This document shows, one piece after another, positions 48,668-58,498 of a DNA stretch of 64,000 nt. How positions within the stretch are numbered: the stretch's first letter is position 1; the number at the start of each line of letters is the position of its first letter. Location of the stretch: assembly GCA_009838525.1 (NCBI GenBank), contig VXRJ01000011.1:32162-96161 (forward strand), written 5' to 3'. This DNA comes from Acidobacteriota bacterium. GTDB lineage: Bacteria; Acidobacteriota; Vicinamibacteria; Vicinamibacterales; UBA8438. The position numbers were made by a program, and so were the translations under genes. The notes under the pieces were generated by a model that had not been told where the DNA came from, ran no database searches, and saw nothing but the letters and a program-made list of their open reading frames with translations.

Positions 48668-51544
48668 ATGCCTGACTGGAAAGACACGCTCAACCTGCCG
48701 AAGACCGCCTTCCGGATGAAGGCGAGCCTGCCGAGGACCGAGCCGGAGACCATCGCGCGGTGGGACGAGAGTGATCTGTACGGCAAGATCCGCGAGCGGC
48801 GCCGGGGCGCGCCCCGTTACATTCTGCACGATGGACCGCCGTACGCGAACGGCGAAATCCACGTCGGCACCGCACTCAACAAGATCCTGAAGGACATCGT
48901 CGTCCGGTCCCGCACGATGGCGGGCTTCGACGCGCCGTACGTTCCGGGATGGGACTGCCACGGTCTGCCGATTGAACTGCGCGTCGACCGTGAGCTGGGC
49001 GGCGGCGCCTCCGGCGGAAGACAGGCGCGGTCCGTGGTGGAGGTGCGTCGGGCCTGCCGCCGCTATGCCGAGAAGTACATCGACATCCAGCGCGAGGGCT
49101 TCCGCCGGCTCGGCGTCCTGGGCGCCTGGCGGGAGCCGTACCTGACGATGCGCTACCCGTACCAGGCGACGATCGTCCGGGCGCTTGGAGAGTTCGTCAA
49201 ACGGGACCTCGTCTACCGCGGCAAGAAGCCGGTGCACTGGTGCATCAGCTGCCGGACCGCGCTCGCGGAGGCGGAGGTCGAGTACGAGACTCATCGCTCG
49301 CCGTCCATCCATGTCGAGTTTCCTCTGGCCGATCAGAGCCGTAGCGCGCTCGCCGCGCTCGCACCGGCCCTTGCGGGACGGCGGACATCGGTGCTGATCT
49401 GGACGACCACACCCTGGACGATCCCGTCCAACCTGGCAATCGCCTTCCACCCGGAGGTGACGTACGCCGCCTACGCGCAGACGGGCGCGCACGGCGACAC
49501 GGCCACGTGCGACACCGTCATCGTGGCCCAACCGTTGGCGGACCGTGTCTCCCGGGAGACCGGCCGGACCTTCGGCGAGCCGCTCGCGACGTTCAGCGGG
49601 CGGGATCTGGAAGGGATCCGGTTTCGCCATCCACTCTACGACCGCGACTCCGTCGGCGTGCTGGCCGACTACGTCACGCTCGAGCAGGGCACCGGAGCGG
49701 TGCACACGGCTCCAGGCCATGGCGCCGACGACTTCCATACCGGCGTACGGTACGGCCTGGATATTCTGGCCCCCATCGGTCCCGACGGGCATTTCTTCGA
49801 CAACGTTGACATCGTCGGCGGCATGCAGGTGTTCGACGCCAACCCGGTGGTAAACGACGCGCTCGGCGCCGCTGGAAGGTTGTGGCGGCGGACAGAGGTC
49901 GAGCACGCGTATCCGCACTGCTGGCGCTGCCACGCGCCGGTGATCTTTCTTGCTACCCCGCAGTGGTTCATCGAGCTGGATCGGGGTGGGTTCCGCGAGC
50001 GGGCACTGGACGCGATCAGCGGCGTCGAATGGTTCCCGTCGTGGGGCGAAGAACGAATCCGGCAGATGGTGGCTAACCGACCGGACTGGTGCATCTCGCG
50101 CCAGCGTTCCTGGGGAGTGCCGATCCCGGCGCTCTACTGCACGGCATGCGGCGAGGCGGTCCTCACCACGAAGTTGACGGATCGCGCGGCGCAGGTCTTC
50201 GAGAAGCATGGCGCCGACGCCTGGTACGAGCGGGACCTGAGTGAGTTCGTGCCGGACGGATTCGCCTGTACGTCGTGCAACTCCGCCTCTTTCGAGCGCG
50301 AGACGGACATCCTGGATGTCTGGTTCGACTCGGGGTCGAGCCATGAAGCGGTTCTCTCGGCGCACCCGGAACTGGAGTGGCCGGCGATGCTCTACCTCGA
50401 GGGATCCGACCAGCATCGCGGCTGGTTCCACAGCTCGCTCCTCGTCGGCATCGGCACGCGTGGCGCGGCCCCCTTCCGGCAGGTCCTGACGCATGGTTTC
50501 GTCGTCGACGCGGCCGGACACAAGATGTCGAAGTCGCGCGGCAACAGCGTCGACCCGAAGACGGTGATCCAACGGCATGGCGCCGAGATCCTCCGCCTCT
50601 GGGTAGCGATGGCCGACTACCGGGAAGAAATGCGACTCGGTGACGAGATTCTGGCGCGCGTCGTCGAGGCGTACCGGAAGATCCGCAACACTCTCCGCAT
50701 TCTGGTAGCCAACCTGTACGACTTCGACCCGACCGCGGATCTCGTGCCGGTGGCGGAGATGGAGGAGGTGGATCGCTATGCCCTCGCCCGCTACGGCGAG
50801 ACCGCGGTCACGATTCTCACCGCCTACGAACGGTACGAGTTGCAGCCGATATCACACGCGCTCAACCACTTCCTGACGGTTGACATGAGTGCGTTCTACA
50901 TCGACATCTCCAAGGACCGGCTATACACCTTCGCGGCTGGCTCGGCGGGGCGGCGCTCGGCACAGAGTGCGATCTACAGGATGACAGATGGCCTGGCACG
51001 CCTGTTGGCGCCCATTCTCCCGATCACCATCGACGACCTTTGGTCCCACCTGCCGGGTCCCCGGGCGGAGAGTGTTCATCTGGCCGACTTCCCGGAAGGA
51101 TGTGAGGAGCTGGTCGATCGCGAACTGCTCGACCGCTGGTCTCGGCTCCGCGCGTTGCGCGATGTCGTGAATGTCGAGCTGGAAGGGCTGCGACAGGCGA
51201 AAGTGGTTGGGACCTCGCTGGAGGCGGCAGTGGCGGTGCGTGCAAACGGCGCGACGGCCACCCTGATCGAACAGTACGTGTCCGACCTGCCGACCCTGTT
51301 CATCACCTCGGAGGCGACGGTCGAGACGGACGCCGCACTCCCCGTGGATCCGGAACAGGCGGCGTCGGCGGGAGCGCAGTTTGCCGAGCCGGACGGCGCG
51401 GCGGTGATAGCGGCGCGGCGCGCCGACGGGATCAAGTGCGACCGATGCTGGCGCTACGTTCCGGAGGTGACCGACACCGACCCGGCGGGCATCTGCGAGC
51501 GCTGCGCCGCCGCGCTGGCCGAAACGGTGGAGCGTGTTGTCTGA
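48668..51544 (+). CDS. ileS: Isoleucyl-tRNA synthetase
   Basis: A 958-residue class I synthetase. The HIGH-equivalent HVGT lies in [16 protein letters not shown] near residue 64, KMSKS in [14 protein letters not shown] near residue 619, the editing domain in between ([15 protein letters not shown]). The C-terminal zinc site is [11 protein letters not shown] and CERCAAAL. Type 1 (bacterial) IleRS, mupirocin-sensitive type by architecture. It is first in an ileS-lspA-lgt-rluD block on one strand. Confidence 0.97.
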   Translation: MPDWKDTLNLPKTAFRMKASLPRTEPETIARWDESDLYGKIRERRRGAPRYILHDGPPYANGEIHVGTALNKILKDIVVRSRTMAGFDAPYVPGWDCHGLPIELRVDRELGGGASGGRQARSVVEVRRACRRYAEKYIDIQREGFRRLGVLGAWREPYLTMRYPYQATIVRALGEFVKRDLVYRGKKPVHWCISCRTALAEAEVEYETHRSPSIHVEFPLADQSRSALAALAPALAGRRTSVLIWTTTPWTIPSNLAIAFHPEVTYAAYAQTGAHGDTATCDTVIVAQPLADRVSRETGRTFGEPLATFSGRDLEGIRFRHPLYDRDSVGVLADYVTLEQGTGAVHTAPGHGADDFHTGVRYGLDILAPIGPDGHFFDNVDIVGGMQVFDANPVVNDALGAAGRLWRRTEVEHAYPHCWRCHAPVIFLATPQWFIELDRGGFRERALDAISGVEWFPSWGEERIRQMVANRPDWCISRQRSWGVPIPALYCTACGEAVLTTKLTDRAAQVFEKHGADAWYERDLSEFVPDGFACTSCNSASFERETDILDVWFDSGSSHEAVLSAHPELEWPAMLYLEGSDQHRGWFHSSLLVGIGTRGAAPFRQVLTHGFVVDAAGHKMSKSRGNSVDPKTVIQRHGAEILRLWVAMADYREEMRLGDEILARVVEAYRKIRNTLRILVANLYDFDPTADLVPVAEMEEVDRYALARYGETAVTILTAYERYELQPISHALNHFLTVDMSAFYIDISKDRLYTFAAGSAGRRSAQSAIYRMTDGLARLLAPILPITIDDLWSHLPGPRAESVHLADFPEGCEELVDRELLDRWSRLRALRDVVNVELEGLRQAKVVGTSLEAAVAVRANGATATLIEQYVSDLPTLFITSEATVETDAALPVDPEQAASAGAQFAEPDGAAVIAARRADGIKCDRCWRYVPEVTDTDPAGICERCAAALAETVERVV

Positions 51545-52091
51545 ACCGGTCGGATCGGATGCCCACGCGCCGGTAGCCCGGCCGGATCCACCTTTTCCGT
51601 CCCCCGTCCCGTCGCGGCGCCTTCTGTTCTTGCTGGCAGCGACGATAGTCGTCGCCGATCAGGTCTCCAAGGGAATGGTGCGAGCCTGGCTGCCGCTTTA
51701 TTCGTCGGTCACGGTCATTCCCGATCTGCTCGACTTCCGGTACGTCCGCAATACCGGCGCCGCGTTCGGTCTGCTGAACAACGTCGACATCCCGTTCAAA
51801 CCGGCGTTGATGACGGCGATCGCGCTCTTCGCCATGATCGCCATCGGGTTCTACGCCAGTCGAACCGCGGCGGACGAGCGGCTGTCGAGAATCGGCCTTG
51901 CCCTTGTCCTGGGAGGCGCCCTCGGCAACCTCATCGACCGGATAGCCACCGGCTACGTCGTCGACTTCATCGATTTCTACTGGCGTGGCTGGCACTTCTG
52001 GGCGTTCAACGTCGCCGACGCGGCGATAACAGTCGGCGCCGGCTGTGTCATTCTTGACATGTTCACGAATCCTCAACCGCAGCGGGAGTAG
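51534..52091 (+). CDS. lspA: Lipoprotein signal peptidase
   Basis: A 185-residue aspartyl membrane protease that cleaves prolipoproteins after Lgt modification. Four hydrophobic segments; catalytic Asp residues in [18 protein letters not shown] and [12 protein letters not shown], plus [12 protein letters not shown]. The start is a GTG overlapping the 3' end of ileS by 11 bases; the N-terminal 25 residues are a Pro-rich extension before the first membrane segment. It acts on the lipoproteins of this window. Confidence 0.95.
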   Translation: MLSEPVGSDAHAPVARPDPPFPSPVPSRRLLFLLAATIVVADQVSKGMVRAWLPLYSSVTVIPDLLDFRYVRNTGAAFGLLNNVDIPFKPALMTAIALFAMIAIGFYASRTAADERLSRIGLALVLGGALGNLIDRIATGYVVDFIDFYWRGWHFWAFNVADAAITVGAGCVILDMFTNPQPQRE

Positions 52092-52096
52092 CCGGG

Positions 52097-52906
52097 ATGT
52101 ATCCGCGACTCTTCGAGCTCTTTGGCGTCAGCATCTACACCTATGGTCTGATGCTGGTCGCCGCGTATCTCATCGGTCTCCGCGTGGCGGTGGCGCGCGG
52201 GAGGGCGCGCGGGTTGAACGACGCTCGCGTGATGGATCTCGGCATCCTGGTCATCATCGGCGCGCTGGTAGGCGCGAAGCTCCTGCTGTTCGTCGTCGAG
52301 TTCGATCACATCCTGGAGGACCCGGCATACCTCTGGACGCTTCTCCGCTCGGCCGGCGTCTTCTATGGCGGCCTCCTCCTCGCCGTCGTGGCTGCGTTCT
52401 GGTTCATGCGGCGACACCGGATGCCGGTCTGGACGACCTGTGACGCCTTCGCGCCGGGGATTGCGCTCGGCCAGGCCGTAGGAAGGGTCGGTTGTCTGCT
52501 CGCCGGCTGCTGTTACGGGCGGCCCACCGATCTGCCGTGGGGAGTCACCTTCATCGATCCGATCGCCGCCGCGAACGTCGGCACGCCACTCGACGTCGCT
52601 CTTCACCCGACGCAGCTGTACGAGTCCGTGGCGACCCTCCTGATCATGGGCATGCTGCTGCTCCTCGAACGGCGCCGCCGGATGTTCCCGGGACAGATCT
52701 TCTGGAGCTACCTGCTCCTGTATCCGATCGCGCGCTTCGCTATCGAGTTCTTCCGTGGCGATCCCCGCGGAACCGTCTTCGACCTGCTCTCGACGTCCCA
52801 GTTCGTGTCCGCGCTACTGATTCCGATCAGCATCGTGATGCTGATCCGGCTGGGAAGCACGCCGCGCCGCGGGTCGCCGCGACGCGCGACGGCGCATGCC
52901 ACGTAG
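52097..52906 (+). CDS. lgt: Prolipoprotein diacylglyceryl transferase
   Basis: A 269-residue inner membrane enzyme attaching diacylglycerol to the lipobox Cys. Seven hydrophobic segments; the Lgt signature GRVGCLLAGCCYGRPTDLPWG near residue 130 contains the essential Arg. HPTQLYESVATLL and RFAIEFFRGDPRG complete the match. The ATG at 52097 follows lspA by 5 bases. Confidence 0.96.
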   Translation: MYPRLFELFGVSIYTYGLMLVAAYLIGLRVAVARGRARGLNDARVMDLGILVIIGALVGAKLLLFVVEFDHILEDPAYLWTLLRSAGVFYGGLLLAVVAAFWFMRRHRMPVWTTCDAFAPGIALGQAVGRVGCLLAGCCYGRPTDLPWGVTFIDPIAAANVGTPLDVALHPTQLYESVATLLIMGMLLLLERRRRMFPGQIFWSYLLLYPIARFAIEFFRGDPRGTVFDLLSTSQFVSALLIPISIVMLIRLGSTPRRGSPRRATAHAT

Positions 52907-52912
52907 GACCCC

Positions 52913-53971
52913 GTGACCACGCCTGGCGATCCGCCAGCACACCCGCCGGCCGTCGAGGAGTTCGTGGTCACGGACGGCGAAGCGGGCGTCCGCCTCGATC
53001 AGTTCGTCACCACCCAGCTCGACGCGCGCGGCGCGGGCACGAGAACCGCCTGGACCCGCTCGCAAGTGCAGCGGCTGATCCGCAACGGGCATGTGCACGT
53101 GGCGGGTGCACGCGAGCGGCCGTCTGCCCGCGCGCAGACCGCTGCGCGGGCCCGTATGAGCAACCACGTTCGCGCGGGCGACCGGATCCGGGTGGAGATT
53201 CCTCCCGCGACGCCCGCGGCGCCCCAACCGGAGGCGTTGCCCGTCGACATCGTGCACGACGACCCGGACATCGTCGTCGTGAACAAGCCGGCGGGCATGG
53301 TGGTCCACCCTGGCGCCGGGCACGCCGGGGGCACGCTCGTGAACGCCCTGCTTCACCACGTAGACGATCTGAGCGGAATCGGGGGCGAGCTTCGGCCGGG
53401 GATCGTCCACCGACTCGATCGGGGCACGTCCGGCCTGATGGTCGTGGCGAAACATGATGCCGCCCACGCCGACCTCGCACGCCAGTTCAAGGCGCGGGAA
53501 GTGGAAAAGACGTACATCGCACTCGTCTGGGGCGTCGTGCGCCAGGGGCGGCGCATAGATCTCCCGATCGGCCGTGATCCCTTCGACCGGAAGCGCATCT
53601 CGGCGCGCGCGCGGCGCGCCCGCGACGCCGTGACGCGGATCACGAAGGCGGAGCCGCTCGCGGCGATGACGCTCGCCGAGGTCACCATCGCTACCGGTCG
53701 GACGCACCAGATCCGGGTCCACCTGAGCGCCATCGGCCACCCGATAGCGGGCGATCAGACCTACGGGGGGCGGAAGCGGCATGCTCCTGCGGAGTGCCGC
53801 GACGCGCATCGGATCGTCCAACGGCTCGACCGGCCGTTCCTGCACGCCGCGCGTCTGGCGTTCGCCCATCCACGCGATGGCCGCCGAATGGCGTTTACCT
53901 ACGATCTTCCCGACGACCTGCAACGGATCGTCGACGGCCTGCGCGCACTGGAGACGAAAGCTACTGAATGA
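52913..53971 (+). CDS. rluD: 23S rRNA pseudouridine synthase (RluD family)
   Basis: A 352-residue pseudouridine synthase. The N-terminal S4-like RNA-binding part (GVRLDQFVTTQL, TRSQVQRLIRNGHVHV) is followed by the catalytic domain with the Asp in PGIVHRLDRGTSGLMVV near residue 165, and RTHQIRVHLSAIGHPIAGD. RluD modifies helix 69 positions in 23S rRNA; exact target not determined. The GTG at 52913 is the start. It converges with lon, overlapping by 11 bases. Confidence 0.94.
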   Translation: MTTPGDPPAHPPAVEEFVVTDGEAGVRLDQFVTTQLDARGAGTRTAWTRSQVQRLIRNGHVHVAGARERPSARAQTAARARMSNHVRAGDRIRVEIPPATPAAPQPEALPVDIVHDDPDIVVVNKPAGMVVHPGAGHAGGTLVNALLHHVDDLSGIGGELRPGIVHRLDRGTSGLMVVAKHDAAHADLARQFKAREVEKTYIALVWGVVRQGRRIDLPIGRDPFDRKRISARARRARDAVTRITKAEPLAAMTLAEVTIATGRTHQIRVHLSAIGHPIAGDQTYGGRKRHAPAECRDAHRIVQRLDRPFLHAARLAFAHPRDGRRMAFTYDLPDDLQRIVDGLRALETKATE

Positions 53972-56405
53972 CGTCGGCGACGGGAACGGAGGCGGTGGTC
54001 GTGTCCGATCCGCTGGAGTGGCGGGGCGGCGCCGTTGCCGGAGTCAGCGCGAGATCGAGCGCCTCGTCGATCGTCGAAACGTAGTGGGTTTCCATCTCCC
54101 GGCGCAGTTCCTCGCCGAGTTCCTCGTTGACGTAGGGCTCGTTCCGTTTCGGGAGAATGACGCGAAAAATGCCGAGCTGACGCGCCGCGAGCACCTTCTC
54201 CTTGACACCGCCGACCGGTAAGACCAAACCCGAAAGCGTGATCTCGCCCGACATGGCGATGTCGCCTCGTACCGGGCGGCCGGTCAGCTCGGATACGAGC
54301 GCCACCGCCATCGTCAGACCGGCCGAGGGCCCGTCCTTGGGGATGGCCCCCGAGGGCACATGGATGTGGATGTCGCCGTTACCGAAGAAGTCGGCATCCA
54401 CCTGGTAGCGGGCGGCGTTCGTCCGAAGCCAGGAGACCGCGGCGGCAGCCGATTCCTTCATCACGTCGCCCAACTGGCCGGTCAGCTGCAGCCGGTTCCC
54501 GTTCGTCATCCGTGCGGCCTCGACAAAAAGCACGTTCCCGCCAGCCGGCGTCCATGCCAGGCCGGTCGCCACGCCCGGACGCCTGGTCCGCTCCGCAACC
54601 TCCTCGTCCTGGAACTTCATGGGGCCCAGCAACTCGGCCGCCAGATCCGGCGTCACAGACACAGTTGCTTCGTCTCCCTCGGCGCGCCGCCGCGCGATCT
54701 TCCGGCAAAGCGCTCCGAGTTCCCGCTCCAGGTTCCGGACACCCGCTTCCCGCGTGTAGTTGCGGATCAGTGTCCTGAGCGCCGGGTCGGTGAACGCGAT
54801 CTGCTCAGCCGACAGGCCGTGTCGTTCCACCTGCCGCGACACCAGGTGCTCTGTTGCGATGGCGAGCTTCTCGTCCTCTGTATAGCCGGGCAACTCGAGG
54901 ACCTCCATCCGGTCGCGCAGCGGGGGTGGCACGGGGTCCAGGAAGTTCGCCGTCGTTATGAACAGCACTTCCGACAGGTCGAACGGCACGTCGAGATAGT
55001 GATCGCGGAACGTGTTGTTCTGCTCCGGATCCAGCACCTCGAGCAGGGCGGAGGCGGGATCGCCCCGGAAGTCCGTGCCGAGCTTGTCTATCTCGTCGAG
55101 GATGAAGACCGGGTTCCGTGTCTCTGCGCGCCGCAGGCCCCGGATGATCTGCCCCGGCAGGGCGCCAATGTACGTGCGGCGGTGACCCCGGATTTCCGCC
55201 TCGTCACGCATGCCGCCCAACGACACCCGAACCACCTCGCGGTCAAGTGATTCGGCGATACCCTTGGCGAGCGACGTCTTGCCAACGCCGGGCGGACCGA
55301 CGAAGCACAATATCGGACCCTTGAGATCCGGCTTCAGCTTGCGCACGGCGAGGTATTCCAGGATCCGGTCCTTCGCCTTCTCGAGGCCGGAATGCCCCCG
55401 GTCGAGCGTCCGCTTCGTTCGCGGCAGGTCGATCGTCTCTTCGCTCCGGACGTTCCAGGGAAGGGAAATCAGCCAGTCCAGATAGGTGCGCGAGACGGTG
55501 TACTCCGCCGCCGCCACTGGCATCTTGGACAGCCGATCCAGCTCGCGCCGAGCTTCCTTCGCGACCGCTTCCGGCATGCCGGCCGCTTCGATCTTCTCGC
55601 GGAGCTCGTTGACCTCCTTTGCCTGATCGTCGTTCTCGCCCAGCTCCTTGCGGATCGCCTTCATCTGCTCGCGGAGCAGGTACTCCCGCTGACTCTTGCC
55701 CATCTCCGACTGCACCTGCGACTGGATCGTCGAGCGAATATCGAGAATCTCGATCTCCTTGGCCAGGAGCTGGTTGAGCCGGGTCAGTCGGTCGCGGACA
55801 TCGAGCGTCTCCAGGATCGTCTGCTGTTCCTCGGACCCTATCGTCCGAAGGCTCGATGCGATTACGTCAGCCAGGCGGCCCGGCTCCGCGATGTTGTCGA
55901 CGAACGCCGGCACGTCGTCGGACAGATGCGGCGACGCCGCCACGACCTCCACAAACTGCTTTCTGGCGGTAGCGACGAGTTCGTCGATGGCCTTCCGGTC
56001 ACCGTCGTCCGACACTTCCTCCGCGGGGTGAATCGCGGCCAGGTGAAACGGCTCGATGGTGATCAGCCTGTCGATGGCAATTCGACTGATGCCCTCGACG
56101 AACAGACGGTAACTGCCGTCCGGCAGAGGGAATATCTTGTGGACCTGCGCCAGGGTGCCCACCGGATAGAGGTCGTCCTGGCCCGGCTCTTCCAACGCGG
56201 CGTCGCGCTGCGTAAAAAGAGCAATCAGCTGGCTTTCCTCGAGCGCGGTCTCGATGAGCTTGACGGAACGGGGACGCCCCACGGCGAGCGGCATGATGCC
56301 GCCCGGAAAGAGCACCGTGTCACGCAGCGGCAGCACGGCGACTTCCGACGGCACTTCATGCGCCTGCGCCGCCGTGTCCGCCGTGGAGCGTCGACGGTCA
56401 CCCAT
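53961..56405 (-). CDS. lon: ATP-dependent Lon protease
   Basis: An 814-residue AAA+ serine protease. N-terminal LON substrate domain (VAVLPLRDTVLFPGGIMPL), Walker A VGPPGVGKTSLAKGIA near residue 371, Walker B PVFILDEIDKLGTDF, and the catalytic Ser-Lys pair: PKDGPSAGLTMAVAL (Ser about 693) and GGVKEKVLAARQ (Lys about 736). It degrades misfolded and regulatory proteins, including unstable antitoxins such as those at 9.3-9.9 kb. Length typical of LonA. Confidence 0.97.
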   Translation of the reverse strand: MGDRRRSTADTAAQAHEVPSEVAVLPLRDTVLFPGGIMPLAVGRPRSVKLIETALEESQLIALFTQRDAALEEPGQDDLYPVGTLAQVHKIFPLPDGSYRLFVEGISRIAIDRLITIEPFHLAAIHPAEEVSDDGDRKAIDELVATARKQFVEVVAASPHLSDDVPAFVDNIAEPGRLADVIASSLRTIGSEEQQTILETLDVRDRLTRLNQLLAKEIEILDIRSTIQSQVQSEMGKSQREYLLREQMKAIRKELGENDDQAKEVNELREKIEAAGMPEAVAKEARRELDRLSKMPVAAAEYTVSRTYLDWLISLPWNVRSEETIDLPRTKRTLDRGHSGLEKAKDRILEYLAVRKLKPDLKGPILCFVGPPGVGKTSLAKGIAESLDREVVRVSLGGMRDEAEIRGHRRTYIGALPGQIIRGLRRAETRNPVFILDEIDKLGTDFRGDPASALLEVLDPEQNNTFRDHYLDVPFDLSEVLFITTANFLDPVPPPLRDRMEVLELPGYTEDEKLAIATEHLVSRQVERHGLSAEQIAFTDPALRTLIRNYTREAGVRNLERELGALCRKIARRRAEGDEATVSVTPDLAAELLGPMKFQDEEVAERTRRPGVATGLAWTPAGGNVLFVEAARMTNGNRLQLTGQLGDVMKESAAAAVSWLRTNAARYQVDADFFGNGDIHIHVPSGAIPKDGPSAGLTMAVALVSELTGRPVRGDIAMSGEITLSGLVLPVGGVKEKVLAARQLGIFRVILPKRNEPYVNEELGEELRREMETHYVSTIDEALDLALTPATAPPRHSSGSDTTTASVPVADVIQ

Positions 56406-56410
56406 CTCCA

Positions 56411-56444
56411 GTCGAATATAGCAGGCGTTTCACCACGGCCTGCT
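56411..56444 (-). repeat. R1 repeat, single decayed arm after dksA
   Basis: On the minus strand AGCAGGCCGTGGTGAAAC followed by GCCTGCTATATTCGACTGG matches the left arm and first interior bases of R1 (AGCAGCCCGTGGTGAAAC, CCCCGCTACATTCGAGCGG) with a few changes. It starts within the stop codon of dksA and ends just before lon. Confidence 0.6.
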
Positions 56445-56901
56445 AGCCCTGATAGTCGGTGAAGAGCGACCCGGGAGCCCGTCTCGCCTCGTACATTTGC
56501 TCCTGCTCGATCGCCAACTCCCGCTCCACCTCACACTCGGTGCAGCGGACAGCGAACGGCAGCGCGCGAAGGCGCTGCGTCGCGATCTCCGTCCCGCACT
56601 CGTAGCAGTACCCGAAAGTCCCCTCGTCGAGCCGGTCGAGCGCCTCGGTGATCCGATGAAGCGTCTCCGTCTTCATCTGCAGCACGGCGAACTCGATGTC
56701 ACCCTGAATGTCCATCTCGGACATTTCCGCCTCGTCGCACACGTCAGGCGTGGGCGACGCAGCATGCTCCAGCCGGGCATCGCGCATCTTGTGCTGCACT
56801 TCACCGATGATCTCGAGCCGGCGCGCCTCAAGCATCTGCTTGAGCTCGCTGTAGCGAGCCGGACTCAGCTTCTTCTTCGTGGCGCGTGTTCGCGTCGTCA
56901 T
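56443..56901 (-). CDS. dksA: DksA/TraR-type transcription factor
   Basis: A 152-residue RNA polymerase-binding zinc protein. A long coiled coil (LSPARYSELKQMLEARRLEIIGEV and following) precedes the zinc finger GYCYECGTEIATQRLRALPF..CTECE. The acidic tip of the coil (DVCDEAEMSEMD) differs in detail from the DxxDxA of E. coli DksA, so ppGpp synergy should not be taken for granted. Its partner nucleotide synthase is at 58499-60661. The stop TAG runs into repeat R1. Confidence 0.9.
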   Translation of the reverse strand: MTTRTRATKKKLSPARYSELKQMLEARRLEIIGEVQHKMRDARLEHAASPTPDVCDEAEMSEMDIQGDIEFAVLQMKTETLHRITEALDRLDEGTFGYCYECGTEIATQRLRALPFAVRCTECEVERELAIEQEQMYEARRAPGSLFTDYQG

Positions 56902-57151
56902 CGTGCCTGCTCCTTTCCAGGCGTTGGTTCCTCCAGCGCGGCGCTGCTATCCCCATCGGGCCCTGCCAATCCGGATGCAAGATCCGTGCCATTGGAAACG
57001 GCGCTATTTGCTTAGACGACAGAAACACCGGTTTGGTTTCGCAGTTTCGACCTGTCCTCATGAGAGGACGCCTTGCGACCGATCGGCGCCACCGCCACGG
57101 GGAGGGTGCCGGAGGCCTGGGAATCGGCCTTGCTGTCATAATCCGCTCACC
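56902..57151. other. Divergent intergenic region, no gene seen
   Basis: 250 bases between divergent dksA and the Cys-rich gene. A TCCTC-ATGA-GAGGA hairpin and, near the right end, CATAAT (57137-57142) that serves as -10 box of the rightward gene are visible. Neither strand shows a credible small gene or a structured RNA that I can name. The composition drops somewhat in GC around 57000-57050. Confidence 0.5.
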
Positions 57152-57841
57152 ATGCCAAAACGGACCTGTCCGCTTTGCACCGGCCGGAAGGCCCGGCGCG
57201 CCTGCCCTGCGAAGGGGGTATCGATCTGTTCGGTCTGCTGCGGCACCAAGCGCCTGATCGAAATCGCCTGTCCGCCCGACTGCGTCTGGCTCCAATCCGC
57301 CTCAACGCATCCGCCCGCGGTGGTGCAGCGACAGCGGGAACGGGATGTTCACTTCCTCGTCGCGCTGCTGCACGGCCTGACGCCACCGCAACAGGCCCTC
57401 ACCTATCGACTCCTGGCCATGCTGGGGCTGGAACGGCCCGACCTTCCTGGCCTGTGTGATGCCGACCTGATCGAAGCGGCCCAGGCCATGGCGCAGACTT
57501 CGGAGACGGCGAGCCGCGGGATCGTCTACGAGCACACTGCCCAGACGGCCCACGCGCGGCAACTGGTGAAGGAAATGACGGATATGGTCGAAGCGGCGGC
57601 ACAACAGGGAACGCCAATCCCGGACCATGACGTCGCCGGCATCTTCCGCCGGATCGAGCGCGGCGCACGCAGCGGCCGAGAACTGCTGGGAGAGGATGGT
57701 GGCGACACCGCCTGCCTCGCCATGCTAAGGAGACTGGCGACGGCCATGGCGCGTGATGCGGACCGGTCGGGAGATGGCGTGGAGAATGCCCCCGAACGGA
57801 CTTCGGCATCCGGCCTGATTGTCCCTCCTGGTATAGAATAG
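57152..57841 (+). CDS. Cys-rich zinc-binding protein, SEC-C-like N-terminus
   Basis: A 229-residue protein. The first 50 residues hold nine Cys: KRTCPLCTGRKARRACPAKG, then SICSVCCGTKRLIEIACPPDC, likely two zinc centres. The rest is helical with leucine- and alanine-rich blocks (LVALLHGLTPPQQALTYRLLAML). Similar proteins occur in acidobacterial genomes beside rpmB; the function is unknown. CATAAT ends nine bases before the ATG, and no Shine-Dalgarno sequence is visible. Confidence 0.7.
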   Translation: MPKRTCPLCTGRKARRACPAKGVSICSVCCGTKRLIEIACPPDCVWLQSASTHPPAVVQRQRERDVHFLVALLHGLTPPQQALTYRLLAMLGLERPDLPGLCDADLIEAAQAMAQTSETASRGIVYEHTAQTAHARQLVKEMTDMVEAAAQQGTPIPDHDVAGIFRRIERGARSGRELLGEDGGDTACLAMLRRLATAMARDADRSGDGVENAPERTSASGLIVPPGIE

Positions 57842-57849
57842 GGACGCTC

Positions 57850-58041
57850 ATGGCAAGACGTTGCGACATCTGCGGCAAAGGCCCCAGAATGGGCCGAAAT
57901 GTCTCGCACGCCCATAACGTGACCAGACGGCGGTTTGAAGCGAACATTCAGACGGTTCGCGCGGTGGTCAACGGCGGGGTGAAACGGCTGAAGGTCTGCA
58001 CCCGCTGCATCCGGTCAAACCTGGTGGTCAAGGCGCCTTAG
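57850..58041 (+). CDS. rpmB: 50S ribosomal protein L28
   Basis: A 63-residue ribosomal protein. The start [22 protein letters not shown] has a CxxC half of a zinc ribbon (CDIC) matched by the CTRC pair in [16 protein letters not shown] at the C-terminus, so it is the zinc-binding (C+) form. That form implies no zinc shortage adaptation here. TAGAAT ends 10 bases before the ATG. A short hairpin follows the stop. Confidence 0.96.
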   Translation: MARRCDICGKGPRMGRNVSHAHNVTRRRFEANIQTVRAVVNGGVKRLKVCTRCIRSNLVVKAP

Positions 58042-58057
58042 CCCAACACGCCGCGAC

Positions 58058-58073
58058 GACCCCGAACGGGGTC
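58058..58073 (+). terminator. Weak hairpin after rpmB
   Basis: GACCCC-GAAC-GGGGTC, a perfect 6-bp stem with a GNRA-like tetraloop 17 bases after the rpmB stop, followed by CCTT rather than a U run. It may partly separate rpmB from the RidA gene. Confidence 0.35.
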
Positions 58074-58088
58074 CCTTCCAGGCAGGAC

Positions 58089-58475
58089 GTGTCTCGGACT
58101 CCCATTGCCACGACGGGCGCGCCGGCCGCGATCGGTCCCTACTCCCAGGCGATCCGCAGCGGTAATCTGCTCTTTGTCTCAGGCCAGGTAGCCATGGATC
58201 CAGAGACGGGAGAGATGCTCGGAGGCGACGTCAGCGCTCAGACGGAGCGGGTACTTCGGAGCCTCGACGCCATCCTCACCGCCGCCGGCGTCACGCTGGC
58301 CGACGTCATCAAGACAACCGTCTATCTCGCCGACATGAACGACTTCGCGGCGATGAACCGAGTGTATGGGGCTTTCTTCACCGATCCAGCGCCGGCCCGC
58401 GCTGCCGTACAGGTGGCGCGACTCCCGAAGGACGCCCTGGTCGAGATCGACTGCATCGCCAGAGTCGACAAGTAA
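58089..58475 (+). CDS. ridA: RidA-family reactive imine deaminase
   Basis: A 128-residue YjgF/RidA protein that hydrolyses reactive enamine and imine intermediates released by PLP dehydratases. Motifs: [22 protein letters not shown] and the Arg-containing [20 protein letters not shown] near residue 105. It would protect against products of the dehydratase at 17747-18730. The start is the GTG at 58089. Convergent with rel. Confidence 0.94.
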   Translation: MSRTPIATTGAPAAIGPYSQAIRSGNLLFVSGQVAMDPETGEMLGGDVSAQTERVLRSLDAILTAAGVTLADVIKTTVYLADMNDFAAMNRVYGAFFTDPAPARAAVQVARLPKDALVEIDCIARVDK

Positions 58476-58498
58476 CCAGGGTGTCGGCTGACTCTCCT

